A stretch of 64,000 nucleotides of DNA, from assembly GCA_018398765.1 (NCBI GenBank), contig JAHBMJ010005045.1, positions 1 through 64,000 on the forward strand. Direction: 5' to 3'. Every line of letters starts with the position of its first letter. The stretch's first letter is position 1. The DNA is from Chromera velia (taxonomy: Eukaryota; Sar; Chromeraceae). The notes beneath the pieces were generated by a model. The model saw only the letters and a list, made by a program, of their open reading frames with translations, did no database searches and was not told where the DNA came from. Made by a program: the position numbers and the translations under genes. Shown here one piece after another: positions 1 through 11,554 of the stretch.

Positions 1-731
1 GATTCAATCACCGACACACACCGCATCGACTCGAGAACTGCAGGATTCGAGGAGTCGACAGAGACGGCCAGAGAAGCCGACTGTCCCCTCAATCCTTCCT
101 CTTCATCCCCAGAAACCCCCGTCTGTCCCCCCTGTCCGCCGCTTTTCCCCCCTTTCAGCAGGAGAGTCGCTCTATCACCGGCGTCTCTGTCCGTCAGCTG
201 ACACGCTGCTGCACGACTTTTCGTTCGGTGCCGGCGCACAGCGCGCCATGCACGCCAAACCTGGCACCTTGCAAGCCTTCGTGTGCGTGCAGCCACAGCC
301 TCGGGCCCCTCTTTCTTGACGGTCACGGGAGTCGAGGCCAACGCACAGAAGTCCGGCGAGGCCTTCGAAGACGAGGGGGCAGAGCTCTGCTGAGTGATGC
401 GGGCAGCAGTCTCGTCGATCGGATACGCCCCCCAGACCTGGAGAGAGCACAGCCAGGCGTGGAGGTGGGGCACTCTGCACAAACAAAGGAACGAAAAAAC
501 ATGACGCAAAAAGCGCATGCACCAGCTGATCCCATCATGACGACCTAAGCAAGATACTGCCGCTGGCATATTTTCGTTGCATGAACTAAACAAGCTGTCT
601 TTTGTAATTCCGTCCTATTCTTTCGAGAAATTACGTTTTCTTTGTATCGTTACGAATGGTTTGAGACGTTGGTGTGCGCGTTGTGTGTGCAGCGTAAGCT
701 GCTGACAGTGTCCAACAGACAAAAAAAGGAC

Positions 732-802
<71 letters not shown>

Positions 803-3800
803 TACATATGTACAGACAAGAGACGGACATTCAGCAGAGAGAAGAAGAGGGAAAGGAAGAAAGAGGTCGACGCGCCCTCTGGTCTTTAGCATCCAACCCT
901 CCCCCCCCCCTCAAAGGAAGCCACACAGTCACTTTCGAGGCACAAAGAATTGACTCACGGTTCAGCTTCACAGAGAACTTCTCCGAGAGGCAGGCCCGCT
1001 GCAGCCACCCCCTTTGCGGTAGTCGCAAGGGCACTCTCGAGGGATTCCAACAACGAGCCCCGCACGTCGGACGCTATCTCAGACCCGCTCATTCGACTCA
1101 CAGCCTCCCCCAGCTCCTTTGCATACGCCCTCGCATCCTCACACCCCTGTGCGTCTCTGATCAACCCCTCCGCAGGGGAGGACCCAGCAGACGAGGGGCT
1201 GCCCTTCCTTCCCCCCCCATGGGCCTGCACCCCTCCTGGGTGGAGGAGGCCACCTGCTCCGCCTGCACCCCCCTCCTCTTCCGCTGTAGCGATGGAGTTA
1301 GAGGAGGTCGAGGGAAGAGATCTGTACTGGAGGGCACGCGCCGTCCCAGAGGGACCCTCGGCAGTGCTGCCCGGAGAGGGACCTGAGGAAGAGGAAGAGG
1401 AAGCGGCAGGAGGACCAGCCCGGCCCACTTGCATCTCCCTGACACCGGTGGGTCCCTTCTTGCTCTCGGCCTCAGAGTTGCCGTTCCCACCTCTTCTCTG
1501 CACACAATGTGCAGGCAGATGGAGGCAGAGGCTAAACGCAGATCAACAAACACAAGCTGCATCAGGGTTGTGTGCTATGAAACAGACATGCAAAGAAAAT
1601 AAAAGATCGCACGAGGACGGAAAAAGAAAAAAAGGGGGTAACGACTCAAATCAGAACAGAACGGCATCACAGAGAACCAACGGAGAGAGGAGAGCCAAAA
1701 AGAAAGGAAAAAACGTACAGAGACACAACCAGAAGATGAGAGAAGTGGAGCAGGAGAAGGAGAAGCCGAGAACCCTTGAGAATCACTAAGAGGAAAGCCT
1801 CTCCCCCGATTCTGCCGCGTGCATGCATTCCTTGCTTACTTTTCTGACTCCCAGCGCACCTGTCTTCCCGTCTTTGCTGTTCTCAGAATGTCGCTGAGAG
1901 ACCTCCAAGCCCCCACGAGGTCCTCAAGCAGACCCTCAGGGAGACGAATTCTCTCCTCATCACTCACTCTCCACTCACACCACAAATCCCCACCCAATCC
2001 CTGAGGCCCCCCACCAGAAACCTCAACAGCCCCAGGCCTTCCCCTTGAAGAAGAGAGAAACATCTGCTGTCTCATCTTCCTGAACCCCCTGCGACAGCAC
2101 GAATCCCTCCACCCATCCCCTCTCAACCAGCTTCTTCCTGAAGGGGAAGGTTGCAGAGAACGAGACGCCGAAACGCGTACTCTCAACCCCCGACCTTCCC
2201 TCTCTGTCTCAGAGGGCGAAGCAGACATGCCGAGGCCCTCCCTCGTTGCCCCCCCAGACCCCGCACCTGTCAAGGACGTGCACACACTCGCGTGCGTGCT
2301 CTCCATATCGTCGTCGGTGACGTCGCCCCCCTTGTGACGGAGTTCACTTCCGTCTCCGTCTTGCATCGTCTCTCTGCGATCCGCACCCCCCCCAGCAGAG
2401 GCCCACTTCCAACCCCACAACCCCAATTCCAGGTCCCCCCTCTCCCTCTGCCCCCCTCCTGAAGAACTGAGGAAGTCATCCCCATCTTCCTCTTCTTCTT
2501 CCTCGAGACCCGTCAGCGTGTGCCGCAGCACCCGGAGGGCAACACCGCACTTCAGTGAAGCCGGGTCCGCAATCACGGCGTCTCTCGGATCACAAGTCAG
2601 GACCTTGTAGCACCTGCACCCACACAGGCAGGCAGGCAGGCAAGCAGGCAGGCAGAAAGCAAAAGAATGGGGCTTTCCATGTCGTCGCTCAATTACTTTT
2701 TTGGTTTTCTGCAAGACTCCCTTTCCATGGCAAGCTGCGGAGAGAGGAGAGGCATCCTGGAAGGCCGGACTGAGAAATGAAGACTGAGGGTGCTTTATGT
2801 AGGAGACACAGAAGCACTTTTTGCGGGCCCAGAAAACGAAAACGTTTTGCGGGTGCACAGAGAAAAAAGCAGAGGGGCAGGTCTTTTGACTCTTCGTCCT
2901 GTCTTTTTTCTCTCTTTCTCTCTTTCTGTCTGTCTGTCTGTGTTTTCTATCTTCGTTTATGTGCTTGTGCTCGTGGTACTACACAGACGCCCCCACAGAA
3001 GAAAGAGACGCCTGCTCTAGGCACGAGGAAGACGATCAGTCTAGCCCAGTAAATGGAACGGTAGACAGCATGCAGGCTCTCTCAATCAAATGATGTGAGA
3101 TCGCGTTCTGCTCCGCAACGAACTGGGACACAGGTCTTCACACCAGAATCGAAACCTTGGGAGGCAGCATTCCATTCAATCACTCCCTCTTCGCTTCTCC
3201 TGAATCTGATGCATCACAGATTGATGTGACCTCCAAAGAGGATTTGAAAGACAAAATGCAGGGAGGAAACGGATACTCCAGGGAAGGAAGTCAAAACAAG
3301 AAAAAATATTTTCCTTCCACCGAACACCAATCCCCTCTAGCTCCTTTCGATTCCCTCACCCACGAATGGCACCCACCTCGCCGCAACAAAATTGGAGACG
3401 TTTTCCCACTCACTCGCCCCAAGCTGCATCCGATCAAACATGTATGCGGAGACTGAAAACCATGGAGGGCACGGCAGAGGGAGGGAGGGAGAGAGGGAGG
3501 GAGAGAGAGGGGGGGAGAGAGAGGGGGGCATGCATGTATTCGAGCGCTAAGGAAAACACGTGCTGTTGAAACAGGAAGACGGGAAGGGCGGAAAAGGACA
3601 AATGTCCGTGAGCGGATGACAAATGACAGAAAGGGTAGACGCTCGACGACATCGCTTCCGTCTCCACACCAACCAGAGAGGGAGAGAAGGCCGGGGGAGG
3701 AACGAGGGTGAGCGAAAGGACATCAACACCTTGAAGATGAATGAAAAAAGACGACATGATGATGCACCAACTGACCGAAAGCGCAACACCCGCCCACTTG

Positions 3801-5850
3801 CCCAACATGAACCAGGCAGCATCAGACAGCGCCCCGAAAGTTCTGTCAGCCACCAGCCACTGCACAAAGGACCCCCCCTTCTTTGCCGCCAGATGACAGG
3901 CAGCCACCCCCCCAATAGACCTGCCGTGCACCCCCAGATCTCTGCACCCCAGAGACCCCAGGAAGTCCGCCACTGCCTCCCCATCGATCGCGCACTTCTG
4001 AGGAGACGGAGACCCAGAGGAACGCCCAAAGCCTCGGTAGTTGAACAGGCACACCGCAGCGCCCCTGCAGGAAGGGACCCAGACCAAACCAGACCAGGCA
4101 CGCTCTTGTAAGAAAGAACAAAATTCTTCCAAAACTGTGAGGCGAAAAAACTCATCTGCACTCTCGCTCTCGGAGACTCCTCGCTCAGGGCACACACGCT
4201 CACACAGATACAGACAGACAGAAAGACTATATCGTCTTTTCTTTTCCTTTTTCTCTTTCTTCATTCTCTTCTGTTTTTTCTTTTCTTCTATTGTCGCGCT
4301 CTCTCAGAGGAAGGGTACCAGCGCGACAGATAGAAGACCTTCTCGACTTAGTCGCTCACTCACTCACACACTCACTCACGTCTGCAGATAGAAGTTCAGC
4401 CACTCGCATCCGAACACGTGGGTCTCGTAGTACCCCGCGTTTGGGTTGCAGAACAAAACTGTGGGCCCGAGGGTAGATAAGGGTCCTGTAGAGGGGGCAG
4501 TAGAGGGCTGTGAGGGGGCTGCGGTGATGGAGGGGATGGGACGGGGGCCCCTGACGATGACGACGTCAAGGCGGGCGCCGTCCGGGGTCTCCACCCAGTG
4601 TTGGCTCGCTGCATGAGGAAAAATGGGAATGGGGGAAGGAAGTCTACTAAAAGAGTGCAAGGGGGGCGGGAAGGGAAGGCAAATTCGGAGGACCAGCCGC
4701 AGGGAATTGATGGGACGTGGGAAAAGGCAAGTCGAGCAACACACGCTTGCCCCCAGAAACCAAGAAAAGGGAGGGGTTGGGCAGGGCAACAAGCGCCCCA
4801 TGCACATTCTCGCACAAGGAGGAAGGCGTCTTACAGCACAGAAGAGACGGAAGGAAAGAAGGAAAAAAAGACGCAGCACACACCTTCAAATCGTTGCAAG
4901 AGCTCTGCCCGGAGTTGATTGAGAGACCCGACAGTTGGCTCCTGCAGGTAATTCTGAATTTTAGACACGCAGTTGTGCAGACTGCACCTGTCCTTCTCCA
5001 CTGGAGGGTTCAAAGTCTCTAGAGAGGCTTCAAGAGCCCTTACCGCAGCTCGGCCAGCCTCGATGTGGCCGGCTGCGACCGCCACTCGACCCATGTGACG
5101 CTCTGTCTGCCTGTAAGGTCCGTACCCCGAAGCAGCGGCCGTATCTATTGCGGAAACGAGGTCAAAGAAGGAGACCTGCTCGGCCCTGAAGAGGGTCATT
5201 TCCTTCGGGGGCCGGAACGAAAGCCGATCGAAGGCATCCCATAAGGCCTCTAGGTGAGAGAGCAGAAGAGACTGAGAGGGACCCAGGGAACCCGATCCCT
5301 GTGACTTCTGTCCCTTCAGATTACTGCACAAACTTCGAATCAGGTGCACAGACAACAAAACCCCCCGAATGGTAAATAGCCCTCCGGGGGGACCTTCCCC
5401 CTCCTCCCCTTCCCTCCCTGGAGAGGGCGGTGACGGGGGAGGGAAAGGGGACTGTGCCTGCATTTGCTGTTCATCCCCCCCGTTCTTCAAGCAGACTTTC
5501 AAGAAGTCCAACAATTCCTTCAAATTCCGACTGAAATTTTTTGACAGCTCAACTTTGAACCCCGACTCCGTTGACCGTCTCCAAAAAAAAACAGACCCCG
5601 GAAAGACAAGAGACCGCACCAACAGACGAAAAACGCAGTGCAGAAGGAAGAAAAGAAACAACCAGGCAAGCCATCTTCCCAGCAGGAGGGAAAAGAAGGC
5701 TAACAGGAGCCAATTGACGCAGAGAAACGTCATCGCCCCGGCAATAGTGCATTTCCAATCCCACACCAACACCCAAACGTGCGACAGCGCTTCCTTGAAG
5801 GCCGCAAAGCTCCGTGAAAGGCGCACCTGAAGAAAGGAAGGCTCGTCCAT
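1..5850 (-). CDS. ABHD16-like alpha/beta serine hydrolase with N-terminal membrane anchor and long C-terminal extension (3' end outside window)
   Basis: Seven exons, all frame-consistent: 5850-4884, 4608-4380, 4064-3790, 3452-3377, 2613-1860, 1497-959 and 474 to beyond base 1. At least 1,104 residues. The ATG at 5850 opens MDEPSFLQV; no ATG lies further upstream in that frame. Two hydrophobic segments (about residues 34-57 and 58-80) suggest membrane anchoring. The hydrolase core (about 325-540) has NPNAGYYE, FNYRGFGRSSG, the nucleophile elbow HGRSIGG (Ser448) and an acid strand VLTCDPRDAVI (Asp527 the likely acid). These are typical of ABHD16/ABHD12-like lipid hydrolases. The catalytic His was not placed. 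After about residue 550 the protein is low-complexity (Ser/Gly/Glu-rich) and runs on for more than 500 residues, far longer than ABHD16 (about 550 aa). It is divergent from the transporter at 6626. The hydrolase fold is secure; substrate and subfamily are inferred. Confidence 0.82.
734..800. repeat. (CA)n-(TA)n microsatellite
   Basis: A run of CA dinucleotides passes directly into TA dinucleotides and back to CA. It lies inside the last visible intron (958-475) of the hydrolase gene. Short open frames read through it are artefacts. Confidence 0.95.
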
Positions 5851-6625
5851 GTTTTCTGTTTCGTCCAGAAGAAACACTTCGACAGGCAGACCACCTCTCT
5901 TCCACCCCACAACTTCTCTTTGTGACAAAAGTCTTCAACAAGAGCTGGGAGAAATTGGTCTTTGTCTAGGAAATTTCTGTAAGCCCGGGAAAATCCTTAC
6001 CACAAGCCCCAAGAAATTCCGATACAAATCAAATATAGGGCTCGTGTCCACAGCCCAAGCCGCAGCAGGAGTTGGAAACGTGTTCAGTAAAAACGTGTTC
6101 AGTCTGCCTGCTTGTTACTGCTGAATGAGACGTTCAATTCAAAGGAAAGTTTCTGTCAGGCCTACAGTCAAGGAACGTCCACAACCACCAGCCAGCCCAT
6201 CCCACGTGGACGATGCTCAGCAATCCCCTGGATCTCTGCACTCTCTCCATCTCGATCTGTCAGCTAGTGCATTCCCCGAATTGCCTCGATCACTGCCCGA
6301 TCGATGTCCACTCGCAGCAACAGAAGTCCTTTTGGTGCCCAATGATTGCCCACGCGGCGGCGCGCAGAATTAATGAATGCCGCGGCCCCGGCCGGCCCGG
6401 CCCCGCGTCGCGCGCGCGGTCACGCCCGGCGCGCCGCCATTTTGATCTCCACCATGACGAGAGCGAACCAACACATTGAATTGATTCGATCCTTTCCTGG
6501 GTATATGATCAGAGTGACAGAGTCAGCCCTGACCGTTTTGGATCCGTTGATATTGACCGTCTGCTGGATCCACCGAAGAGCAAGCTTGGTCAGCGAAAGT
6601 GTGTTGGGGGAGGAGACAGGGAGCC
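5851..6625. promoter_or_regulatory. Bidirectional promoter region with CpG-dense core
   Basis: This 775-bp gap separates the divergent start codons of the hydrolase (5850, minus) and the transporter (6626, plus). A CpG-dense block at about 6352-6440 is built from GCGCGC, GGCCGG and CCGCG motifs and ends in GGCGCGCCGCCATTTTG. The flanks are ordinary mid-GC DNA. No TATA box is obvious. The role as a shared promoter is inferred from position and from similar blocks at two other gene starts in this window. Confidence 0.5.
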
Positions 6626-8884
6626 ATGCCCAATCTTGAACATTTACCTGTCTTTATCATCCTTGCGGTTGTGGCCGTGGGGCTTCAGGTGCGCTCTTTT
6701 TTGTCGAACGATAAAGGTGCGAATGGCTACACTGAAGCCTTCCGCGGATTTCAGACAACGTACCTTCTGATTTATGGTCTGGTGGTTTTGTCGGATTGGC
6801 TTCAGGGTCCCTATGTGTATCAGCTGTACAGAGAGTATGGATTTACCACGGGTGAGATCGGTCAACTCTTTATTGCTGGCTTTGGCGCCTCTGCCGTCTG
6901 TGGTGTGTTCATTGGTTCCGTAGCAGATGCGTTTGGACGCAAAAAATCTGCGCTCGGATTTTGTGTTGCTTACATCATTTCGTGCCTGACGAAGCACGTG
7001 AACCAGTATTCGGTATTGATGGTAGGGCGCCTGACGGGGGGGATTGCCACGTCCCTTTTGTTCTCCGTTTTCGATGCCTGGATGGTTCACGAACACCATC
7101 ACCGAAACTTTCCGGAGAAAGATCTCGGAGACACCTTCGCAAAGGGGAACACGATCAACGGTGCTATGGCAATTATTGCCGGGTTGATCGCCTCATTCGT
7201 CGTGGCGAAATTCGGCACCGTTGCCCCTTTTGACCTCTCCATTGTCGTTCTGGTCCTCGCTGGGGTTGCCATTACGATCAAATGGACGGAAAATTACGGA
7301 AAGGCGACAGCGAGCTCGAGTGGAAATAGTGGGGACTCTATGTTGAAGGAGCTGACGGAGAGTTTCTCCCTTATGCTCGAACGTCCCGAAATTCCTCTCG
7401 TCGGGTTGATGCAGAGCTTCTTTGAGGGGTCCATGTACACATTCGTGTTCCTCTGGACTCCTGCTCTGCCAGAGAACGTGAATCATGGGCTTGTGTTCTC
7501 GTGTTTCATGGTTGCAGTGATGCTGGGCAGCTCCGTGTTTTCGGAGTTGTCGAAGAGGGGCGTGCAACCGATCGAAATTCTCATCTGGGTCTACATCGTT
7601 GGTGGGACCTCTCTAATGGTCCCGGCGTTGTCGGAAAATCCGGACTTTCGCTTGGCAGCCTTCTTGCTGTTTGAGCTTGTGTGCGGGATGTACTTCTGCT
7701 CCTTCTACACCTGCAGAGGCATGATCGTCCCCGACAAAGGAAGGGCAACTATTCTGAACATCTACCGTGTCCCTCTGAACTTGATCGTCATGACCGTCTG
7801 CCTCCTGTCCGACAAACTCTCCCAACAGGTTCGTCTGTCTGCAAGGCACCCGAAGAGAGAAGAGAAGAGAAGAGAAATGGGAAGCAGGTTTCCGGTGGAA
7901 TTTCTTTGTTGCTTATCCTCTCTGCTCTGTCTTCGCGTGTCTACGCTTGTTTTGAAGGATTTGTGGGTGGGTGTATTTGACCAGTGATTTGACCAGGTAG
8001 CTACTATCCAAAGTGGCGTTGGGCCAGACAGACAGGCAGACGGTTCTGCTGTTCTTGTGTCGTTTACCTGGTCGTTTGGTTCTGTCTCTTTGTCTCTCCC
8101 GATCTGTTTGACGGTCTTCGTGGATAGGGTCTGTCTGTCTTTTCTTCTTACTCTACTGTCATTATGTGATTACATTGTGATTCTCTGGCTACATTTTGAG
8201 TGGCTTTATTTCATTGTGGTCTGTCTGCTCCTGCTCATTTGTTCTTTCTAAGATGAGCTCACTCTCAAACAGGCGTCCCCCGGTCTGCCAGCATAATCTG
8301 GGGACATCTGTGACAGATAACCCGTTTCTTTTGCTTGTTTTGTTTTCTGCTTGGTGTTCCAGTGTCTCCTCCGGTCTGTCGCAAAAATTAGCAGGACCTT
8401 CTGTGGAGATGTGCGTCTCAGCAGTCACGTGATGTGTTTTTGGGATTCCGTTTGTCTCCTTTGGACTTGAGGGCTAAACAAAGCGTTCCTCCCTCGTAGA
8501 TGGACGCGAATAAATCCATCAGTTGTCTCCTTCTCCCACCCCCTATCCCTTCACGGCTCCGCGTCCGTCCGTGGCTCACTTTTGTACCACTCACCATTTC
8601 TTCAGAGGCCCTTGAGGCAAAGCGTGCTCCGCGTTTCTTGATCGCTTTGACCTTTGCGCCTCCGTTCAGTTTAAACTTGTTCCCGTCGTTGTGCTCTGCC
8701 TCTGCAGGTGATTTTCGCGGCCTGCGTCGTGATGCTTGTTCTTGGGGGTCTCTGCACCCTTCAGGTGGCGTCTGCTCTTGCCGAGAAGGAGAAGCAGAAG
8801 GTGGGAGGCACACCCACAAGCGCTGACAGACAGGGGAGCGGGTCAGAGGAGGTACAGCTTACAGGGACCACAGCTGACAGTTAG
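6626..8884 (+). CDS. MFS transporter of the MFSD5 / MOT2 (molybdate-anion transporter) family
   Basis: Two exons, 6626-7828 and 8708-8884, joined in phase 0 across an 879-bp intron (CAG/GTTCGT donor, TCTGCAG acceptor). The product is 459 residues, close to the roughly 450 of MFSD5 proteins. The first residues MPNLEHLPVF start a membrane helix. YGLVVLSDWLQGPYVY followed by a short Tyr/Arg loop is the MFSD5 signature, and FGRKKSALGFC is the MFS loop 2-3 motif. About twelve hydrophobic segments can be counted. The last helix and a polar C-terminal tail come from exon 2. The family imports molybdate in algae; substrate specificity here is inferred. The alternative read-through of exon 1 into the intron gives a non-membrane tail and is rejected. 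It shares its upstream region with the hydrolase gene. Confidence 0.93.
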
Positions 8885-9390
8885 GGCGAATTAACTTCAA
8901 GTTTGAAACTGAATAATTTAGCAAATTAAAATCCATGTATTAGGGTCGCAATTAGACGGTACGTCGTGGACTTAGCTAGGGAGTTAGTGGATCTCTAAGT
9001 GGATCTAGCAATAGATTTAATTCTATATATTCAATAATTTCCTATAGATAATTTCAATTTTAGCAATCATAAAGTTAATTCACCTGAATAAACTTTATGA
9101 TAAACATTCATCATTAGATTTATCACTGGTACTGAATCGATCATTGATTGATTAATTGATGGGCTCCGCACGAGGCTTTCCCGCGAATTTATCAATCTAC
9201 TAATCTAAACTTCTAAAGTTATAGACTTAAATGAAATACCCTTTAATCAATTAATCAAATTAACTAGCAAATTGAATGAATGATACATTGTAATAATGCA
9301 TTACCAAAAGTGATGGTTTGAATTAATGTACACTAAAGTGTATACTTAATACATTCCTAAAAGTGATAGGTTGAATTAATGCATACCGCA
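8885..9390. other. AT-rich intergenic DNA, no gene seen
   Basis: Downstream of the transporter the composition drops sharply to AT-rich. Many short TTAAT and AATTA words and imperfect palindromes occur. Two direct copies of an AAAGTGAT(G/A)GTTTGAATTAATG-like motif, about 55 bases apart, lie near 9305 and 9359. No coding sign is visible. Confidence 0.7.
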
Positions 9391-10247
9391 TCCCGGCAGT
9401 GACCTATATAATAATGGACCCTATTTCGCCTATGTAAGGGGCTCTCAGATGCTAAAAAAATTAAAAACACTTTGTATAGCAAAATTAAGCCTATGTATAG
9501 CATAGTTATGACTTTTTAAACATATTTAAAGGTTTTTTACATGTTTTAGCTTGTTTAGAAGATTATATATTTGCCTTTAAAAAGCTTTAAAAAGGTTTCC
9601 CAACTATAGGGGCAACATACGTATCATGGAAGTGGCAATCATCATAAAATAAAAATGTAGGCTAGCTAGGGGTACGTATTTCCATGAAAACGCCAGCATC
9701 TATCAAATATTTGGTGCACAGAATTGTATGCCTAGATCTAATGAGCCTTCAGAATTGTACGCTCAGCCCCCGTACTGACGCTGAGGCCCCGCCGCCGCCT
9801 GCCGCCCCACCCAGCACCCCCACTCACCCCCTCAAATCTCTCTGTGTACGATGCAGTGCCCCGTTAAGCACATTGTCTGTTGCCAGTAACCCCGCAATGC
9901 TAAGAGACACAAGCTATGCATTGTCTTCGTCGTCTGCATCATTGTTTTCTATCTGTTGATCCTGTATATTAATTGCCAGTCTCAGGCACTGGCAATCCAA
10001 GGAACTCCCCCTACGCTCCAGGGGACCTACCCCCGTCTATGTTGCACCTATAGTTAGGAAGCCTTTTTAAAGTTTTTTTAAGGCAAATATATAAACTTCT
10101 AAACAAGCTAGAATGTGTAAAAAACCTTTAAAAGTGTTAGAAAAGTCATAACCATACTATATATAGGCTTAATTTTACTATACAAAGTGTTTTCTTTTTT
10201 TTCACCATCTGAGAGCCCCAAATATTATCGCATAAGTCACTGCCGGA
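9391..10247. mobile_element. Non-autonomous DNA transposon with about 220-bp terminal inverted repeats
   Basis: The left arm (about 9391-9610) is nearly the reverse complement of the right arm (about 10030-10247). Both outer ends read CCGGCAGTGAC. Shared inner blocks include GGCTCTCAGATG, AACACTTTGTATAG, AATTAAGCCTAT, TTGTTTAGAAG and CTATAGG. The arms match at most positions but have drifted, so the copy is not recent. The interior (about 9611-10030) is higher in GC and has no transposase; a 91-residue open frame there has no recognisable domain. Flanks ATACCGCA and ATACGACA could be an imperfect 8-bp target duplication. The CAGTG core resembles hAT termini, but the superfamily is uncertain. 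Confidence 0.8.
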
Positions 10248-10378
10248 ATACGACAGCAGCACACTAAAGTGTGTACTAATTTATTCATCAAAATTCTATT
10301 AAAAAGGGTAACAAAACAATGTATAAAAAAACATTTTGAAAAAAGTGATTCAAGATTGGTGTAGTCTATTGAATATTA

Positions 10379-10859
10379 CCCTGCAAGTTTAAGTAATTTA
10401 GATGAGTAATTTAAAGTAATTTAGAGTAATTTAGCTTAGTAATTTAAAGTAATTTAAAGCAATTTAGAGTAATTTAGAATAGTAAACTTGAACTAAAGTA
10501 ATTTGGAAAGCTAAATTACTAATTTTGGTCAAAGTAACCATCAAACTGTGGAGATCAATTTCTTATGAACCATAAAGAGTTAGACATTCAAACTAAGAGT
10601 GTTTATAGCTCTTATATGGACCTATAACTTGAACTACTGTTAGTTGAAACGTCTAACTCTTAAATAATGGTTCATGAGAAATCAACCTCCAAAGTTTGAG
10701 TCACTGTTTGACCAAAGTTACTAGCTAATTTACCTTTCCAAATTACTTTAGTTTACTATTCTAAATTACTCTAAATTACTCTGAATTGCTTTAAATTACT
10801 TTAAATTACTCAGCTAAATTACTCTAAATTACTTATCTAAATTACTCAAACTTGCAGGG
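10379..10859. mobile_element. Foldback MITE, almost a perfect 481-bp palindrome
   Basis: The two halves are reverse complements over nearly their whole length: CCCTGCAAGTTT at the left end and its complement at the right end. Both arms are filled with degenerate GTAATTTA repeats and meet near 10620. A TA dinucleotide borders each end (10377-10378 and 10860-10861), as for TA-targeting MITEs of the Tc1/mariner type. There is no coding capacity. Transcribed, it would form a long hairpin. Confidence 0.85.
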
Positions 10860-10861
10860 TA

Positions 10862-11026
10862 TGATTAAAAAAAAAAAACCATAAAAAAAAACGTTTTCTC
10901 ATCTTTTAGTTTTTTTTTAAATATAGTGCAGAGCCTAGAAAAAGCCTAAAAAAGGAGTGACGTTGTCATAACGAGGGGCCATCGAGGGCCCGTCATACTC
11001 ACAAACTATATACACATTTTATATCC

Positions 11027-11063
<37 letters not shown>

Positions 11064-11554
11064 CACATACACATATATCACACGCTTTTCACTGTTCAAT
11101 GATACATGGATACAACATAATAAGTTCATGCATGTTTCAAAAAAAAAGTTAATGCAATTTTCTGTAGAAGTTTTTTTAGATATATATATATTTGTAGTTT
11201 TTACTATGGATTTTCCAAAAACATAAACATTTTTTATATATGTAAGTGATGCGCTATTGTTTGTCTTTCAATTGCAGGTACATTCAATTGCCTCTCTGCT
11301 TTGTGGATGGCTCTTTTTGGTACAGTAATTTTTTGAGGAGTCGAGGACACTTGTCTACGATGCTGAAGTGAAAATCCAAACCTGCGTTCCGTTTCTACCT
11401 TCTTCCAGGACTAGTTCCAGAATCTGCACAGGAGTCAACACAGAAAAACGGCGCCAAACGCATACCGGCACATTCATGGCACTGCATTACGGAAAATCTG
11501 TTGTGCACTTACACGCCGAAAGGCAATAAAGAAGGTGATGCAAGGGTGCAGGCA
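10862..11554. other. AT-rich intergenic DNA with (TA)n tract
   Basis: A-tracts and T-tracts, then a (TA)n run at about 11035-11062. GC rises again after about 11270, towards the 3' end of the RAE1 gene on the minus strand. The 3' UTR and final exon of RAE1 may reach into this part. Nothing else is recognised. Confidence 0.6.

Noticed and set aside
950-1789. 279-codon open frame on the plus strand
   Set aside because: It overlaps hydrolase exon 6 on the other strand, where phase and splice sites agree with the neighbouring exons.
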